64,000 bases of DNA, from assembly GCA_910589025.1 (NCBI GenBank), contig CAJURM010000013.1, positions 16,216-80,215 on the forward strand, read 5' to 3'. Of the stretch, positions 1 to 8,403 are shown one piece after another. The position numbers and the translations under genes are program-made. Under the pieces are notes generated by a model. That model saw only the letters and a list, made by a program, of their open reading frames with translations, ran no database searches and was not told the origin of the DNA. Numbering within the stretch: position 1 is the first letter of the stretch; each line of letters starts with the position of its first letter. Origin of the DNA: an uncultured Odoribacter sp. GTDB lineage: Bacteria > Bacteroidota > Bacteroidia > Bacteroidales > Marinifilaceae.

Positions 1-1
1 G

Positions 2-2368
2 GGAACATATACTGTAATAGGAAAGACGCAACAGGGTTGTGAGGCTACTGACCAGGTGACTGTAAATCTTAATCCGAAACCGGAGTTGAATATTTTTGTG
101 AGTGGTAGTGAAATTTGTCCGGGAGACTCCGTGACCTTGAGTTCTACGGCAACCTTAGGGGCAACTGTGACATGGACGAACGGAGTGACAGATGGTGTGC
201 CTTTCCAGCCGGCTTTAACGGGGGTATATACGGCAACAGCAACAGACCCCACAACAGGGTGTACAGTATCCCAAGATACTACGGTGGTTGTAAAAGCTAA
301 ACCCATGATTGTAAGTCATTCCAAAAATCCGAGAAATATTGCTATTGGAAAGGATGTTTATTTTGCAGTGAAAGCTACCGGTGATGAACCTTTGAGTTAT
401 GAGTGGTACCGGAAGGAGAATGATGTATGGACATTGTTAGAAGACAATAGTGTCAGTTTGCCGACTATCAGCGGGGCGACTACAGATTCGTTAATCTTGC
501 AAGCTGTGCCGGAAAGTTGGGATGCTTCCGAGTTGAAAGTAGTGGTGAAAAATGATTGTGATACGGCTTCGATGGTCTTCCAGTTGGGAGTGAAAGAGTG
601 CTTTGAGGTTGAGATTACGTTGTTGATGCAGGAGGGGATCATTCCGGATACAGACCCGGCGAATAAGATTGACGGTTGGTATTGCCGCGGACGGAGAATT
701 GCTCTGCGTGCAGAATTGTCTTCACCGGAAGGGTATGATATTGAAAACGGACATTATAAATGGACGATTGATGGATTGGAATTGCCGGAAGAGCATTTTG
801 AATTAGAAACGGATACATGTGTGTTGACGTGGATTCCGGAATTCCAGGAAGATGATATTGTTGTGAAAGTATGTGGATATAGTGATGGGGCTTGTGAGGA
901 AGTATGTTCCCGTTACTTGCGCTTGAAAGCTCGTGAATTTGAGAAAGTATCAGTGGATTTGTTGACTTCTGTTGATCCGGAACATCGTTTTTGTCCGGGA
1001 GATACGGTCGATTTTTGGGTAGAAGCGAAAAATGTTGGGGATTCGGCTCGTTATGTATGGTACAATGATATTTTCCATTTGCCGGAAGAAAATCCGCGAA
1101 ATGAGTTGTTGAGTTATGCTGAGACGAAGCTGACAATGGTTATGGGACAGGAGGATACGTGGATGAAAGTATTCGTTACTCCTTCCAATGAGGTTTGTAC
1201 TGAAGATTCGGTATATATAGATACGGTATTTTTGAAGAAAGGACCGTGGGTTACACCAAGTTTGCGTATTATCAATAATATCGAGGACACTGTGGCATGT
1301 CGTGGAGACCGGATACTGTTTACAGCCGTATATGAAAATGCCGGTTCGAATCCGACGTTCAATTGGCGGAAAGATGTATGGGATTGGGGACATGAGCAGT
1401 TTGCCGAAGCGGTTTTGGATGATAGGGATATGTGGTTGAAGTGTTGGATGGTTCCGGGAAATGATGTTTGTTATGACGGATCGCTTTTAGTGGACTCTAT
1501 GGTCATTCGGGTATTGGAGAATCCGACCGTAGTTATCTCTGCCGATCTGGTTAATAAAGCTCCGGGGGATGAAATTATTATTGAGTCGGAAGTAACGAAT
1601 ATGCCGACCAAGGCTCACTATACGTGGTATTTGAACTATGACTACACGTTGAGTAATAGTGATTATCCGGAATATATTTCCGATAAACTGGCACAAGGAG
1701 ACGTTATACAGTGTGGTGTGACTGGAGAGCGGATTTGTACTTCGGAAGTGATGTCAAACGAGTTGGTCATCTATTTTGGCAATCAGAGCCGGGATACTAT
1801 GATAACTATTTATCAGGGAGAGAAAATTCATAACCTGAATATGCGCAGAAGAGGAGATACGGGAAACAGTATATTCCGGATTACTGCGGATGGTTATCCG
1901 AGATGGGGTGTTGGTTCAATGAAGTTTAATGGTCATTTTGATTATACCCCGAATGCCGGGTTTGTCGGTTCGGATGTTGTAAAGTATGAGGTGGTGGATA
2001 AATTTGATGCTACAAAGGTGGAAACCGGATATATTTACATCAGCGTTATGGATCGGAAGCGTTTCTTTATTCCGAATATTATTACGCCTAACGGAGACGG
2101 TATAAATGATACGTGGAACCTGGAGTTCCTGGCAAATTATCCGGATCATCACATTACGATTTATAACAGAGACGGTGTAGTTGTCTTTGAAGCGACTAAT
2201 TACCAGAACGACTGGGATGGAACCGGAACGACGACCAGCGGCTACATTTCCCATTTTAATTTAGCTAATGGAGTATACACGTATGTGATTGATTTGGGAA
2301 ATAAAGAGATATTGAAAAACTGGATTGAAATCCGCAGGGATATGAACCGGGGAAAGTATAAATATTAA
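2..2368 (+). CDS. T9SS type B sorted adhesin, SprB-like, 3' end only
   Basis: The reading frame is open from the first bases of the window, so the gene starts upstream and only about 788 C-terminal residues are visible. They look like repeated Ig/PKD-like beta domains with recurrent CPGD-type motifs (EICPGDSVTL, RFCPGDTVDF) and paired cysteines, as in large Bacteroidetes surface adhesins. The last ~90 residues carry the gliding-motility-associated C-terminal domain (FFIPNIITPNGDGINDTW, IYNRDG, NDWDGT, NGVYTYVID), the type B sorting signal recognised by the type IX secretion system. I infer a secreted or cell-surface adhesin. The PorP/SprF gene directly downstream is the usual partner of such type B substrates. 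Total length and N-terminal signal cannot be judged. Confidence 0.85.
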   Translation, partial: GTYTVIGKTQQGCEATDQVTVNLNPKPELNIFVSGSEICPGDSVTLSSTATLGATVTWTNGVTDGVPFQPALTGVYTATATDPTTGCTVSQDTTVVVKAKPMIVSHSKNPRNIAIGKDVYFAVKATGDEPLSYEWYRKENDVWTLLEDNSVSLPTISGATTDSLILQAVPESWDASELKVVVKNDCDTASMVFQLGVKECFEVEITLLMQEGIIPDTDPANKIDGWYCRGRRIALRAELSSPEGYDIENGHYKWTIDGLELPEEHFELETDTCVLTWIPEFQEDDIVVKVCGYSDGACEEVCSRYLRLKAREFEKVSVDLLTSVDPEHRFCPGDTVDFWVEAKNVGDSARYVWYNDIFHLPEENPRNELLSYAETKLTMVMGQEDTWMKVFVTPSNEVCTEDSVYIDTVFLKKGPWVTPSLRIINNIEDTVACRGDRILFTAVYENAGSNPTFNWRKDVWDWGHEQFAEAVLDDRDMWLKCWMVPGNDVCYDGSLLVDSMVIRVLENPTVVISADLVNKAPGDEIIIESEVTNMPTKAHYTWYLNYDYTLSNSDYPEYISDKLAQGDVIQCGVTGERICTSEVMSNELVIYFGNQSRDTMITIYQGEKIHNLNMRRRGDTGNSIFRITADGYPRWGVGSMKFNGHFDYTPNAGFVGSDVVKYEVVDKFDATKVETGYIYISVMDRKRFFIPNIITPNGDGINDTWNLEFLANYPDHHITIYNRDGVVVFEATNYQNDWDGTGTTTSGYISHFNLANGVYTYVIDLGNKEILKNWIEIRRDMNRGKYKY

Positions 2369-2449
2369 AAGGGAGGATAGGATTTTAACTAAAAAAGTGA
2401 ATCGTTTTTAAAATTTAGCTTTAAATTGCGCCTTTATAAAATACGTCGT

Positions 2450-3388
2450 ATGAGATTTTTAATAGCAGGAATATTAGTGTTGGTGAGCACGCTCGGTTTT
2501 GCACAGAGCAGCGTATTGCGATTTACGGATTATGGGGTGACCCGTCCGTTGATTAATCCTGCCTGTATGGGATTGGAAGAAGGGGTTAATGGTTTGCTGC
2601 TTTACCGCAGCCGTTTTGAGAAGTCGGAATACTGGCCTTCTACGGGTGCTTTCAATATTAATTCAATGATTAAGGACAAGAACTTGGGAGGAGGTTTGAC
2701 CTTGATTTTTGATAAATACGGTCCTTATCAGAAGTTGTTTGCCTATGTTGCGGGTAGTTATAAATTAAAAGTGAATGAAGGCAAATATCTCTATTTCGGT
2801 TTGCAGGCAGGGTTGAATTATGTATCCAATTCCGGAGATTATCTGATGGATCAGGAAGAGGTGATTTTTTCAGATAATTATAGCCAGCCGAATTTTGGGT
2901 TCGGATTGCATTATCAGGCCGATAAATATTATGTCGGGTTTTCCATTCCTGAGTTTAAGTATAACACAATTGACGAACAGGGAAACAAGATTAATTCGAT
3001 GATTTCCGATATGTTGCGTATATTTTTGTATGGAGGATATCGTTTCAGTTTGAGTGAAAATACGAAATTGGAGCCCTATCTCTGTGTGACTTATTCGGGA
3101 CAGGAGAGTACGCAAATGGATTTAGGGGCAAAGTTGATCTATAAAGAGGGCTTGATTTTCGGAGCTCAGTATCGTACGAAGGAGTCTTTTGCTGCTATGG
3201 CTCGGGTGAAATTGATTGATGAGTTGTGGTTAGGCTATTCGTTTGAAGGTAATAATTCGGATGTGGATAATAACTTTAATAGTGTACAGGAGATCTCGTT
3301 GACATTTGGTTTCGGTAAGAAAAAGCAGAAAAAAGATGCTCCTGCTCAGGAGAGCTATGAAGATATAAATTCCATCCGCTATTTTTGA
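2450..3388 (+). CDS. PorP/SprF family type IX secretion membrane protein
   Basis: A 312-residue outer-membrane protein of the PorP/SprF family. The chosen ATG gives a clean signal peptide (MRFLIAGILVLVSTLGFAQ); a TTG 24 bases upstream would add eight residues before it and is less likely. The mature part has the family's start (LRFTDYGVTRPLINPACMG, close to the PAxxG seen in SprF) and alternating beta strands ending in a basic, cytoplasm-like tail (GKKKQKKD). SprF-type proteins sit beside type B T9SS substrates and are needed for their secretion or anchoring, which matches the adhesin just upstream. It probably forms an operon with that gene and the TPR/PD40 gene that follows. Confidence 0.88.
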   Translation: MRFLIAGILVLVSTLGFAQSSVLRFTDYGVTRPLINPACMGLEEGVNGLLLYRSRFEKSEYWPSTGAFNINSMIKDKNLGGGLTLIFDKYGPYQKLFAYVAGSYKLKVNEGKYLYFGLQAGLNYVSNSGDYLMDQEEVIFSDNYSQPNFGFGLHYQADKYYVGFSIPEFKYNTIDEQGNKINSMISDMLRIFLYGGYRFSLSENTKLEPYLCVTYSGQESTQMDLGAKLIYKEGLIFGAQYRTKESFAAMARVKLIDELWLGYSFEGNNSDVDNNFNSVQEISLTFGFGKKKQKKDAPAQESYEDINSIRYF

Positions 3389-3433
3389 TGAATTGAGATG
3401 TAGAATGTGAGGGATAACTAATAAAGTTCGTGT

Positions 3434-5425
3434 ATGAAATTTACGGGGATTATAATAGTATTTTTACTATCGTGGGGAGTTGTTGCAGGCCAGAGTAGGG
3501 CAGAGCGGTTGTTTGAGCGGGGAGATTATCTGGGGGCTTTGAAGTTGTTTCAGAAAGAGGTGGAGAATGCAGCATCGGGAGCTAATACCGATCCGATAAA
3601 AGCCCGTATTGCCAATTGTTTTTTTCATCTGAATGATGTCGTGCGTGCGGGACAGATGTATAAATCACTGAATCAGGATATTTTAAGCGGAGAAGATTTG
3701 TTATTTTACGCTATTACCTTGTTGCGTTCCGGGGAATATGACAAGGCTGCGGAGTTTGCGGATATGGCGGAAAGTATTGGTTGTGATCAGCTTGTAGTGG
3801 AACGTGTAAGAGCTTCCTGTGAGTTTGCGAAAGAGGTGATGAAAGAGAAACCGGTTTATGCTGCCAATAAAACGAATGTGAATTTTGCCGGATTTTCATC
3901 CGGTGTGACCTATTATAAAGGTAAGGGTATTATTTTGGCGGCTCCTGGTGTTGGGGAGGATGCGATGAAAGACACGAGGGGATATAAATCGGTACGTTTG
4001 TATAATGCTATTTTTTCAGCGGATGGTAAAGGTGGCCGGATGTTGCCTTTTGCCGACGAACTGGTTGATAAATATCATATCGGAGCTGCTACTTTTACGA
4101 AAGATTTCAGCAGAATTTACTATACGAAAACCATTCTTAAAAAAGATGGTACCAGTATTCTGAAGTTAATGACAGCAGAAAACAATAACGGGAAGTGGGA
4201 GAATAACAAGGAATTGAATATTAATTCGGATGATTATTCGTGTGCTCATCCTTGTTTGTTTCGGGATTCGCTTTTGTTTTTTGTATCGGATATGCCTGGC
4301 GGAAATGGGGGAAAAGATATTTATATGACGCTTGTTCAGGGGGATGAATGTGGCGAGATACAGAATTTGGGGGAAACTGTTAATACTCCTGATGATGAGT
4401 TATTCCCCTTTATTGATGAAAGCGGAAGATTGTATTTTTCTTCAAACGGACATGTCGGTTTGGGAGGATTGGATGTTTTTGTTTCGGAGATGAAGGCAGA
4501 TGGCGTTTGGACAGAGCCTCAGAATATGGGGAGACCGATAAACTCTTCTATGGATGATTTCGGATTGGTATTTAAAGATACGAAATGTGCGGAGGGATAT
4601 GTTTCTTCCAACCGGGGAGGAACGGGGTATAATGATTTTCTGTTTTCGCTGAAATTGTTACCCAATCGGAAAGTGGAGCCAGTAAAGGAGGAGAAGGTGG
4701 TTGTTCCGGAAAAGGAGATGTTTACGGTGGATTACCGTTATGCCATACAGGTTGGGGCATTCCGTAATCCGGTGCCTCGGGTATATTTTGAATATTTTCA
4801 AAATGTGAAAGTGTATTTAGGATATGATAATATTTACCGCTATACGGTGGGGGAATATCCGGACGAAGATGTGGCCAAACGGGATCTGACAGGTGTGAGA
4901 CAATATGTGGGGGATGCTTTTGTAATGAATGTAGACCGGTATGTCGCGGAGAAAAAGATTCAGCACGATATAAAAGGTGATAAAATTAGCGATGACGAAC
5001 TTTTGTTGATCCGTCTGAAGAAATTTGAAACCCAGAAAAAATTGGAGTTAGCTAGGAAAGAACGCCAGGAAAGAACAGCTTTGCCTTCTCGCAGGTATAT
5101 TGATAAGCCGAAAGAGTCGGAGATACGATGGTTGGAGGGTGGATATACCGTTGTTTTAATGCCTACCAATCAGGTTTTGGATATGAGTATTTTTGAAGGG
5201 ATTGAGGAAGTGGATGTATATTCAATGGCGGATGGTTCGTATATGTATTGCAGCGGGATGTATACTGATCGGGGACAGGCTGAGCGCTGTCTTCGGGATA
5301 TGAAAAGTAAGGGATTCAGAAATGCTTATGTACTGAACCGGGGAGATGGGGAGTATACTTCTTCTGCTTCGTCTATCGGTAGACGGGAAGCGGATGTATT
5401 GAGAAATTTATTAAGAACAAACTAA
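3434..5425 (+). CDS. TPR / PD40 beta-propeller / SPOR protein, PorE-like T9SS accessory
   Basis: A 663-residue exported protein with signal peptide MKFTGIIIVFLLSWGVVAGQ. Visible parts are TPR-like helices (about 20-140), PD40/WD40-like propeller blades (about 150-405; DDELFPFIDESGRLYFSSNG is a typical blade) and a SPOR domain (about 425-500, starting YAIQVGAF). A charged helical linker follows, then a second SPOR-like fold near 570-640. The order TPR-propeller-peptidoglycan-binding resembles P. gingivalis PorE, but PorE ends in an OmpA-like domain and here SPOR domains take that place. I infer a periplasmic protein tying the PorP/SprF complex to peptidoglycan. It is the last gene before a strong terminator, supporting a three-gene cassette. 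Confidence 0.75.
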   Translation: MKFTGIIIVFLLSWGVVAGQSRAERLFERGDYLGALKLFQKEVENAASGANTDPIKARIANCFFHLNDVVRAGQMYKSLNQDILSGEDLLFYAITLLRSGEYDKAAEFADMAESIGCDQLVVERVRASCEFAKEVMKEKPVYAANKTNVNFAGFSSGVTYYKGKGIILAAPGVGEDAMKDTRGYKSVRLYNAIFSADGKGGRMLPFADELVDKYHIGAATFTKDFSRIYYTKTILKKDGTSILKLMTAENNNGKWENNKELNINSDDYSCAHPCLFRDSLLFFVSDMPGGNGGKDIYMTLVQGDECGEIQNLGETVNTPDDELFPFIDESGRLYFSSNGHVGLGGLDVFVSEMKADGVWTEPQNMGRPINSSMDDFGLVFKDTKCAEGYVSSNRGGTGYNDFLFSLKLLPNRKVEPVKEEKVVVPEKEMFTVDYRYAIQVGAFRNPVPRVYFEYFQNVKVYLGYDNIYRYTVGEYPDEDVAKRDLTGVRQYVGDAFVMNVDRYVAEKKIQHDIKGDKISDDELLLIRLKKFETQKKLELARKERQERTALPSRRYIDKPKESEIRWLEGGYTVVLMPTNQVLDMSIFEGIEEVDVYSMADGSYMYCSGMYTDRGQAERCLRDMKSKGFRNAYVLNRGDGEYTSSASSIGRREADVLRNLLRTN

Positions 5426-5447
5426 AACTGAATCAGATATATCTCAG

Positions 5448-5478
5448 AAACGTACGGAATTTCCCGTACGTTTTTTTT
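5448..5478 (+). terminator. Rho-independent terminator of the T9SS cassette
   Basis: A 10-bp perfect stem (AAACGTACGG / CCGTACGTTT) with a 6-base loop is followed by a run of eight or more T. It lies 22 bases after the stop of the TPR/PD40/SPOR gene. Confidence 0.9.
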
Positions 5479-5550
5479 ATTAAAAGAGGATTTGTTTAAT
5501 TTATTTAATCGAAAATTGGACGGATTATAAGCTATTATTATAAAAAGTTG

Positions 5551-5558
5551 TATCTTTA
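5551..5558 (+). promoter_or_regulatory. Possible -7 element before the four-helix bundle gene
   Basis: TATCTTTA matches the Bacteroidetes -7 consensus TAnnTTTG at all fixed positions except the last. No TTTG lies at the right spacing upstream. It sits 45 bases before the ATG and after a terminator, where a promoter is needed. The same octamer occurs before three other genes here. Confidence 0.3.
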
Positions 5559-5603
5559 TTGCCGAAGTAAAGGAGTCAGCTAACTTAAACAATTATATTT
5601 TAT

Positions 5604-5966
5604 ATGTGCCATAGCGATAAGTTTGAGGAATTACACATTTGGAAAGAGGCCCGGAATTTAGTGAAGGAAGTGTATTTTCAGTTCCAGGGGAATGAGAACG
5701 AGCAGTTTAGCACAATAATCAAAAGAACGGCGCTGGCTGTTTTGTGTAATATTGCTGAAGGGTATAGTTCGGGATCTCCGATCGTGTTTCAGTCTTTTCT
5801 GTTTGAAGCCGAAGGATGTTGCCATGAAATCCGTAATTTTTTGGACAAAGCCCGTACTCGTAAATATTTGAGTGAAGAAGGTATTGAAAAGGTGGGGCGT
5901 ACTTGTGGGGCTATGATGGCAGGAATCAGGCAGACGCTCCAGAGAATAGACGAGTGCAAACAATAG
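5604..5966 (+). CDS. Four-helix bundle protein (S23 / IVS family)
   Basis: A 120-residue all-helical protein. The core motif (FEELHIWKEARNL near the N-terminus, then IIKRTALAVLCNIAEGYSSG and FLFEAEGCCHEIRNFL) is that of the four-helix bundle family once called S23 ribosomal protein, which is often encoded inside 23S rRNA intervening sequences. Here it is a free-standing gene 25 bases before nadK, so it may be cotranscribed with nadK. Its biochemical role is not established; family members form pentameric bundles. The assignment to the family is firm, the function is not. Confidence 0.85.
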   Translation: MCHSDKFEELHIWKEARNLVKEVYFQFQGNENEQFSTIIKRTALAVLCNIAEGYSSGSPIVFQSFLFEAEGCCHEIRNFLDKARTRKYLSEEGIEKVGRTCGAMMAGIRQTLQRIDECKQ

Positions 5967-5991
5967 ATTGTTGCAATTAAGAGTGGTGTCT

Positions 5992-6891
5992 ATGAGACGA
6001 GTGGCAGTATATGGAAAAAGTGTGGATGCGTTTTTTTATCCTTATCTTCGGAGGTTGTTAGAAGGATTAAGAGAAAGAGAGGTGATACTGATTGGGGAGG
6101 AAGGTTTTGCTGGTTTGTTGGAGTCTGTTTATGGTTGTGGACATTTTTTTAATGAGCTTTTTTCCGCCTCTTCTTTAAGGGGGAAAGAGGTTGATTTGTT
6201 ACTGAGCATTGGCGGGGACGGGACTTTTTTAGATACGGTGTTATATGTGAGAGACAGTGGTGTTCCTGTCTTGGGAATTAATTGTGGTCATTTGGGATTT
6301 CTGGCAAATGTGTCGGTTGCGGAGATTGAAGATGCTATTGAATACATCAGTGCCGGAAAGTATGACACACAACAGAGAAGTCTGGTTGGTTTGCAGGTGG
6401 AAGGGGGTGATTTCTCTGGTTTTCATTTCGGATTAAATGAGGTTAGTATACAGAAAACGGATCGTTCTTCTTTGTTGCGGATTCATGCTTATGTGGATGA
6501 TGTGTATCTTACTACCTATTGGGCTGATGGATTGATTGTTGCGACTCCGACGGGGTCAACAGCTTATTCGTTGAGTGGAGGAGGGCCTATTGTGAGTCCT
6601 GAATGCCAGGCGATTGTATTGACGCCCGTATGTCCTCATAATCTAAGTATGAGGGCTTTGGTTATACCTGATCGTGCTGTAATCCGAATTGTTGTGGAGG
6701 GAAGAAGCGGGGAGTTTATTCTTAGTCTGGATTCCCGGACGGAAAGAATGAAAGATTGTTGTACGTTAAGAATAGCTGCCGGTAATTTTAAAATAAACGT
6801 GGTTCAATTTCCGGGGCATAATTATTATGAGACGTTACGTAATAAACTGGGGTGGGGTGAGGATAAAAGGAATGAAATATGTGTGTCTTAA
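5992..6891 (+). CDS. nadK: NAD kinase
   Basis: A 299-residue ATP-dependent NAD kinase that makes NADP+ in the cytoplasm. The family motifs are clear: the GGDG loop (LLSIGGDGTFLDT), GINCGHLGFLANV, NEVSI, and the glycine-rich DGLIVATPTGSTAYSLSGGG. The ATG chosen starts MRRVAVYGK, the usual first beta strand; a TTG 24 bases upstream is possible but unnecessary. The gene overlaps the next one by 13 bases and opens an envelope-biogenesis run (DUF6089, uppS, bamA, skp, skp, murI), an order I recall from other Bacteroidales. Confidence 0.95.
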   Translation: MRRVAVYGKSVDAFFYPYLRRLLEGLREREVILIGEEGFAGLLESVYGCGHFFNELFSASSLRGKEVDLLLSIGGDGTFLDTVLYVRDSGVPVLGINCGHLGFLANVSVAEIEDAIEYISAGKYDTQQRSLVGLQVEGGDFSGFHFGLNEVSIQKTDRSSLLRIHAYVDDVYLTTYWADGLIVATPTGSTAYSLSGGGPIVSPECQAIVLTPVCPHNLSMRALVIPDRAVIRIVVEGRSGEFILSLDSRTERMKDCCTLRIAAGNFKINVVQFPGHNYYETLRNKLGWGEDKRNEICVS

Positions 6892-7607
6892 AATATAGAG
6901 AAGAAAAACAAAATTGGCAAGACGGGGGAATCTATTATAGATTGTTTGCATTTATTACTCGTTTTTTCACTTTCCGCTTTTCACTTTTCTTGCTATTGTT
7001 GCTATCTTTGAACGGTTTTTGCCAGCCGGGGGCTGAGATCGGAGTGATTGGTGGCGGCGGATATTATATTGGGGAATACAATCCAGCTACTCCTTTTAAA
7101 GCGGTGAAAAGTTATTTTGGCGGTTTATACCGTTATAATCTGAACGACCGTTTTGCGCTTCGGCTGAATGTTGGTTTTTCAAAAATAGGTCTTCAAGATG
7201 TGGAATGGCCTGGAGAGGAGACTTTTCCTCGGGAATTTAGTACTTCGGTAAGGGATATTTGTGGGTTGGTGGAGTTTAATTTCCGGAGTTTTTTGGTGCC
7301 TAAAACGGATAAATCGTCTTTATGGTCGCCTTATCTGTATACAGGACTTGGCTTTTTTACAGCCAATGATGAAGGAGGAATTGTCATTCCGCTCGGAGTG
7401 GGGGTGAAGTTTAATTTATATGGCAATCTGTCTTGTGGGATGGAATGGGGTGGTCGGAAGTTGTTTACGGATAAGATTGACGGATTGGAAGATGCCTGGG
7501 AAACGGGAGAGACTAATTTCTTTTTTAATAAGGATTGGTTTTTTGTGTCCGGGGTAACATTGACTTACAGGTTTCCCATGAATATGGAGTGCCGGGGATA
7601 TAAATAG
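6879..7607 (+). CDS. DUF6089-like outer-membrane beta-barrel protein
   Basis: A 242-residue envelope protein. After a hydrophobic export segment (FSLFLLLLLSLNGFCQ, about residues 34-49) the mature part starts GAEIGVIGGGGYYIGEYNP and alternates short aromatic strands, consistent with an eight-stranded beta-barrel. The ATG overlaps nadK by 13 bases and puts some 30 residues before the signal core, which is long; a TTG at about 6942 would give a more usual signal peptide. Members of this family lie between nadK and uppS in many Bacteroidales. Its role is unknown; position beside bamA suggests the outer membrane. Confidence 0.75.
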   Translation: MCVLKYREEKQNWQDGGIYYRLFAFITRFFTFRFSLFLLLLLSLNGFCQPGAEIGVIGGGGYYIGEYNPATPFKAVKSYFGGLYRYNLNDRFALRLNVGFSKIGLQDVEWPGEETFPREFSTSVRDICGLVEFNFRSFLVPKTDKSSLWSPYLYTGLGFFTANDEGGIVIPLGVGVKFNLYGNLSCGMEWGGRKLFTDKIDGLEDAWETGETNFFFNKDWFFVSGVTLTYRFPMNMECRGYK

Positions 7608-7619
7608 GATTGTTAGGCT

Positions 7620-8378
7620 ATGGATTTACTGGAAGAATTAAGAGAACTGGGGCAACTGCCCCGGCATGTGGCGATTATCATGGACGGAAACGGGCGTTGG
7701 GCGCAGGAGCGGGGAATGGAGAGAGTATTTGGTCATAAGAAAGGAGTAGATACGGTGAAGCAGATTGTGGAGGCAAGTGGTGAGATAGGATTAGAATATC
7801 TGACGTTGTATACTTTTTCGATTGAAAACTGGAAACGTCCGAAAGAGGAAATCAATGCGCTGATGGGGTTGATGGTGGATGCAATTATCCGGGAAACTGA
7901 TAATCTGATGAAGCAGGATGTGAGGGTGATGGTGATCGGGAATGTTGGTGATTTGCCGGAAGAGGTGAGACGAAAATTGAATGAACTGACGGCTTATACG
8001 GCAAGTAATAAAGGGGTAACATTGGTGCTTGCCCTCAGTTATGGAGCCCGTTGGGAGATTGTTGAGGCTGCCCGGAAGATTGCACAGGAGTATAAGGAGG
8101 GGCATATTGGGGAAATCACTGAAATAAACGATAAGCTTTTTGCAGACCGTTTGACAACTCAGGCTATTCCTGACCCGGATTTATTAATTCGTACGAGCGG
8201 AGAATGCAGGTTAAGTAATTTTCTGTTATGGCAATGTGCCTATACGGAATTTTATTTTATTGATAAATTTTGGCCTGATTTTGAAAAAGATGATTTATAT
8301 TTGGCAATTCGTAATTTTCTGAAACGGGAACGGCGTTTCGGAAAGACGGGAGAACAGGTCGGGAAAGATAAAAAGTAG
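7620..8378 (+). CDS. uppS: Isoprenyl transferase (undecaprenyl diphosphate synthase)
   Basis: A 252-residue cis-prenyltransferase that condenses isopentenyl diphosphate units onto farnesyl diphosphate to make the C55 lipid carrier for peptidoglycan and polysaccharides. The signature HVAIIMDGNGRWA with its catalytic Asp is at residues 17-29. The C-terminal RTSGECRLSNFLLWQ and the E-F-Y-F aromatic cluster are intact. Length is normal. It sits 12 bases after the DUF6089 gene and 25 before bamA, so cotranscription is likely. Confidence 0.96.
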   Translation: MDLLEELRELGQLPRHVAIIMDGNGRWAQERGMERVFGHKKGVDTVKQIVEASGEIGLEYLTLYTFSIENWKRPKEEINALMGLMVDAIIRETDNLMKQDVRVMVIGNVGDLPEEVRRKLNELTAYTASNKGVTLVLALSYGARWEIVEAARKIAQEYKEGHIGEITEINDKLFADRLTTQAIPDPDLLIRTSGECRLSNFLLWQCAYTEFYFIDKFWPDFEKDDLYLAIRNFLKRERRFGKTGEQVGKDKK

Positions 8379-8403
8379 AAAATTTCTTTTCAATTAACAG
8401 ACG

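Noticed and set aside
7003..7010. TATCTTTG inside the DUF6089 gene as an internal promoter for uppS-bamA
   Set aside because: It has no -33 element and sits in the signal-peptide coding sequence, where T-rich codons are expected.
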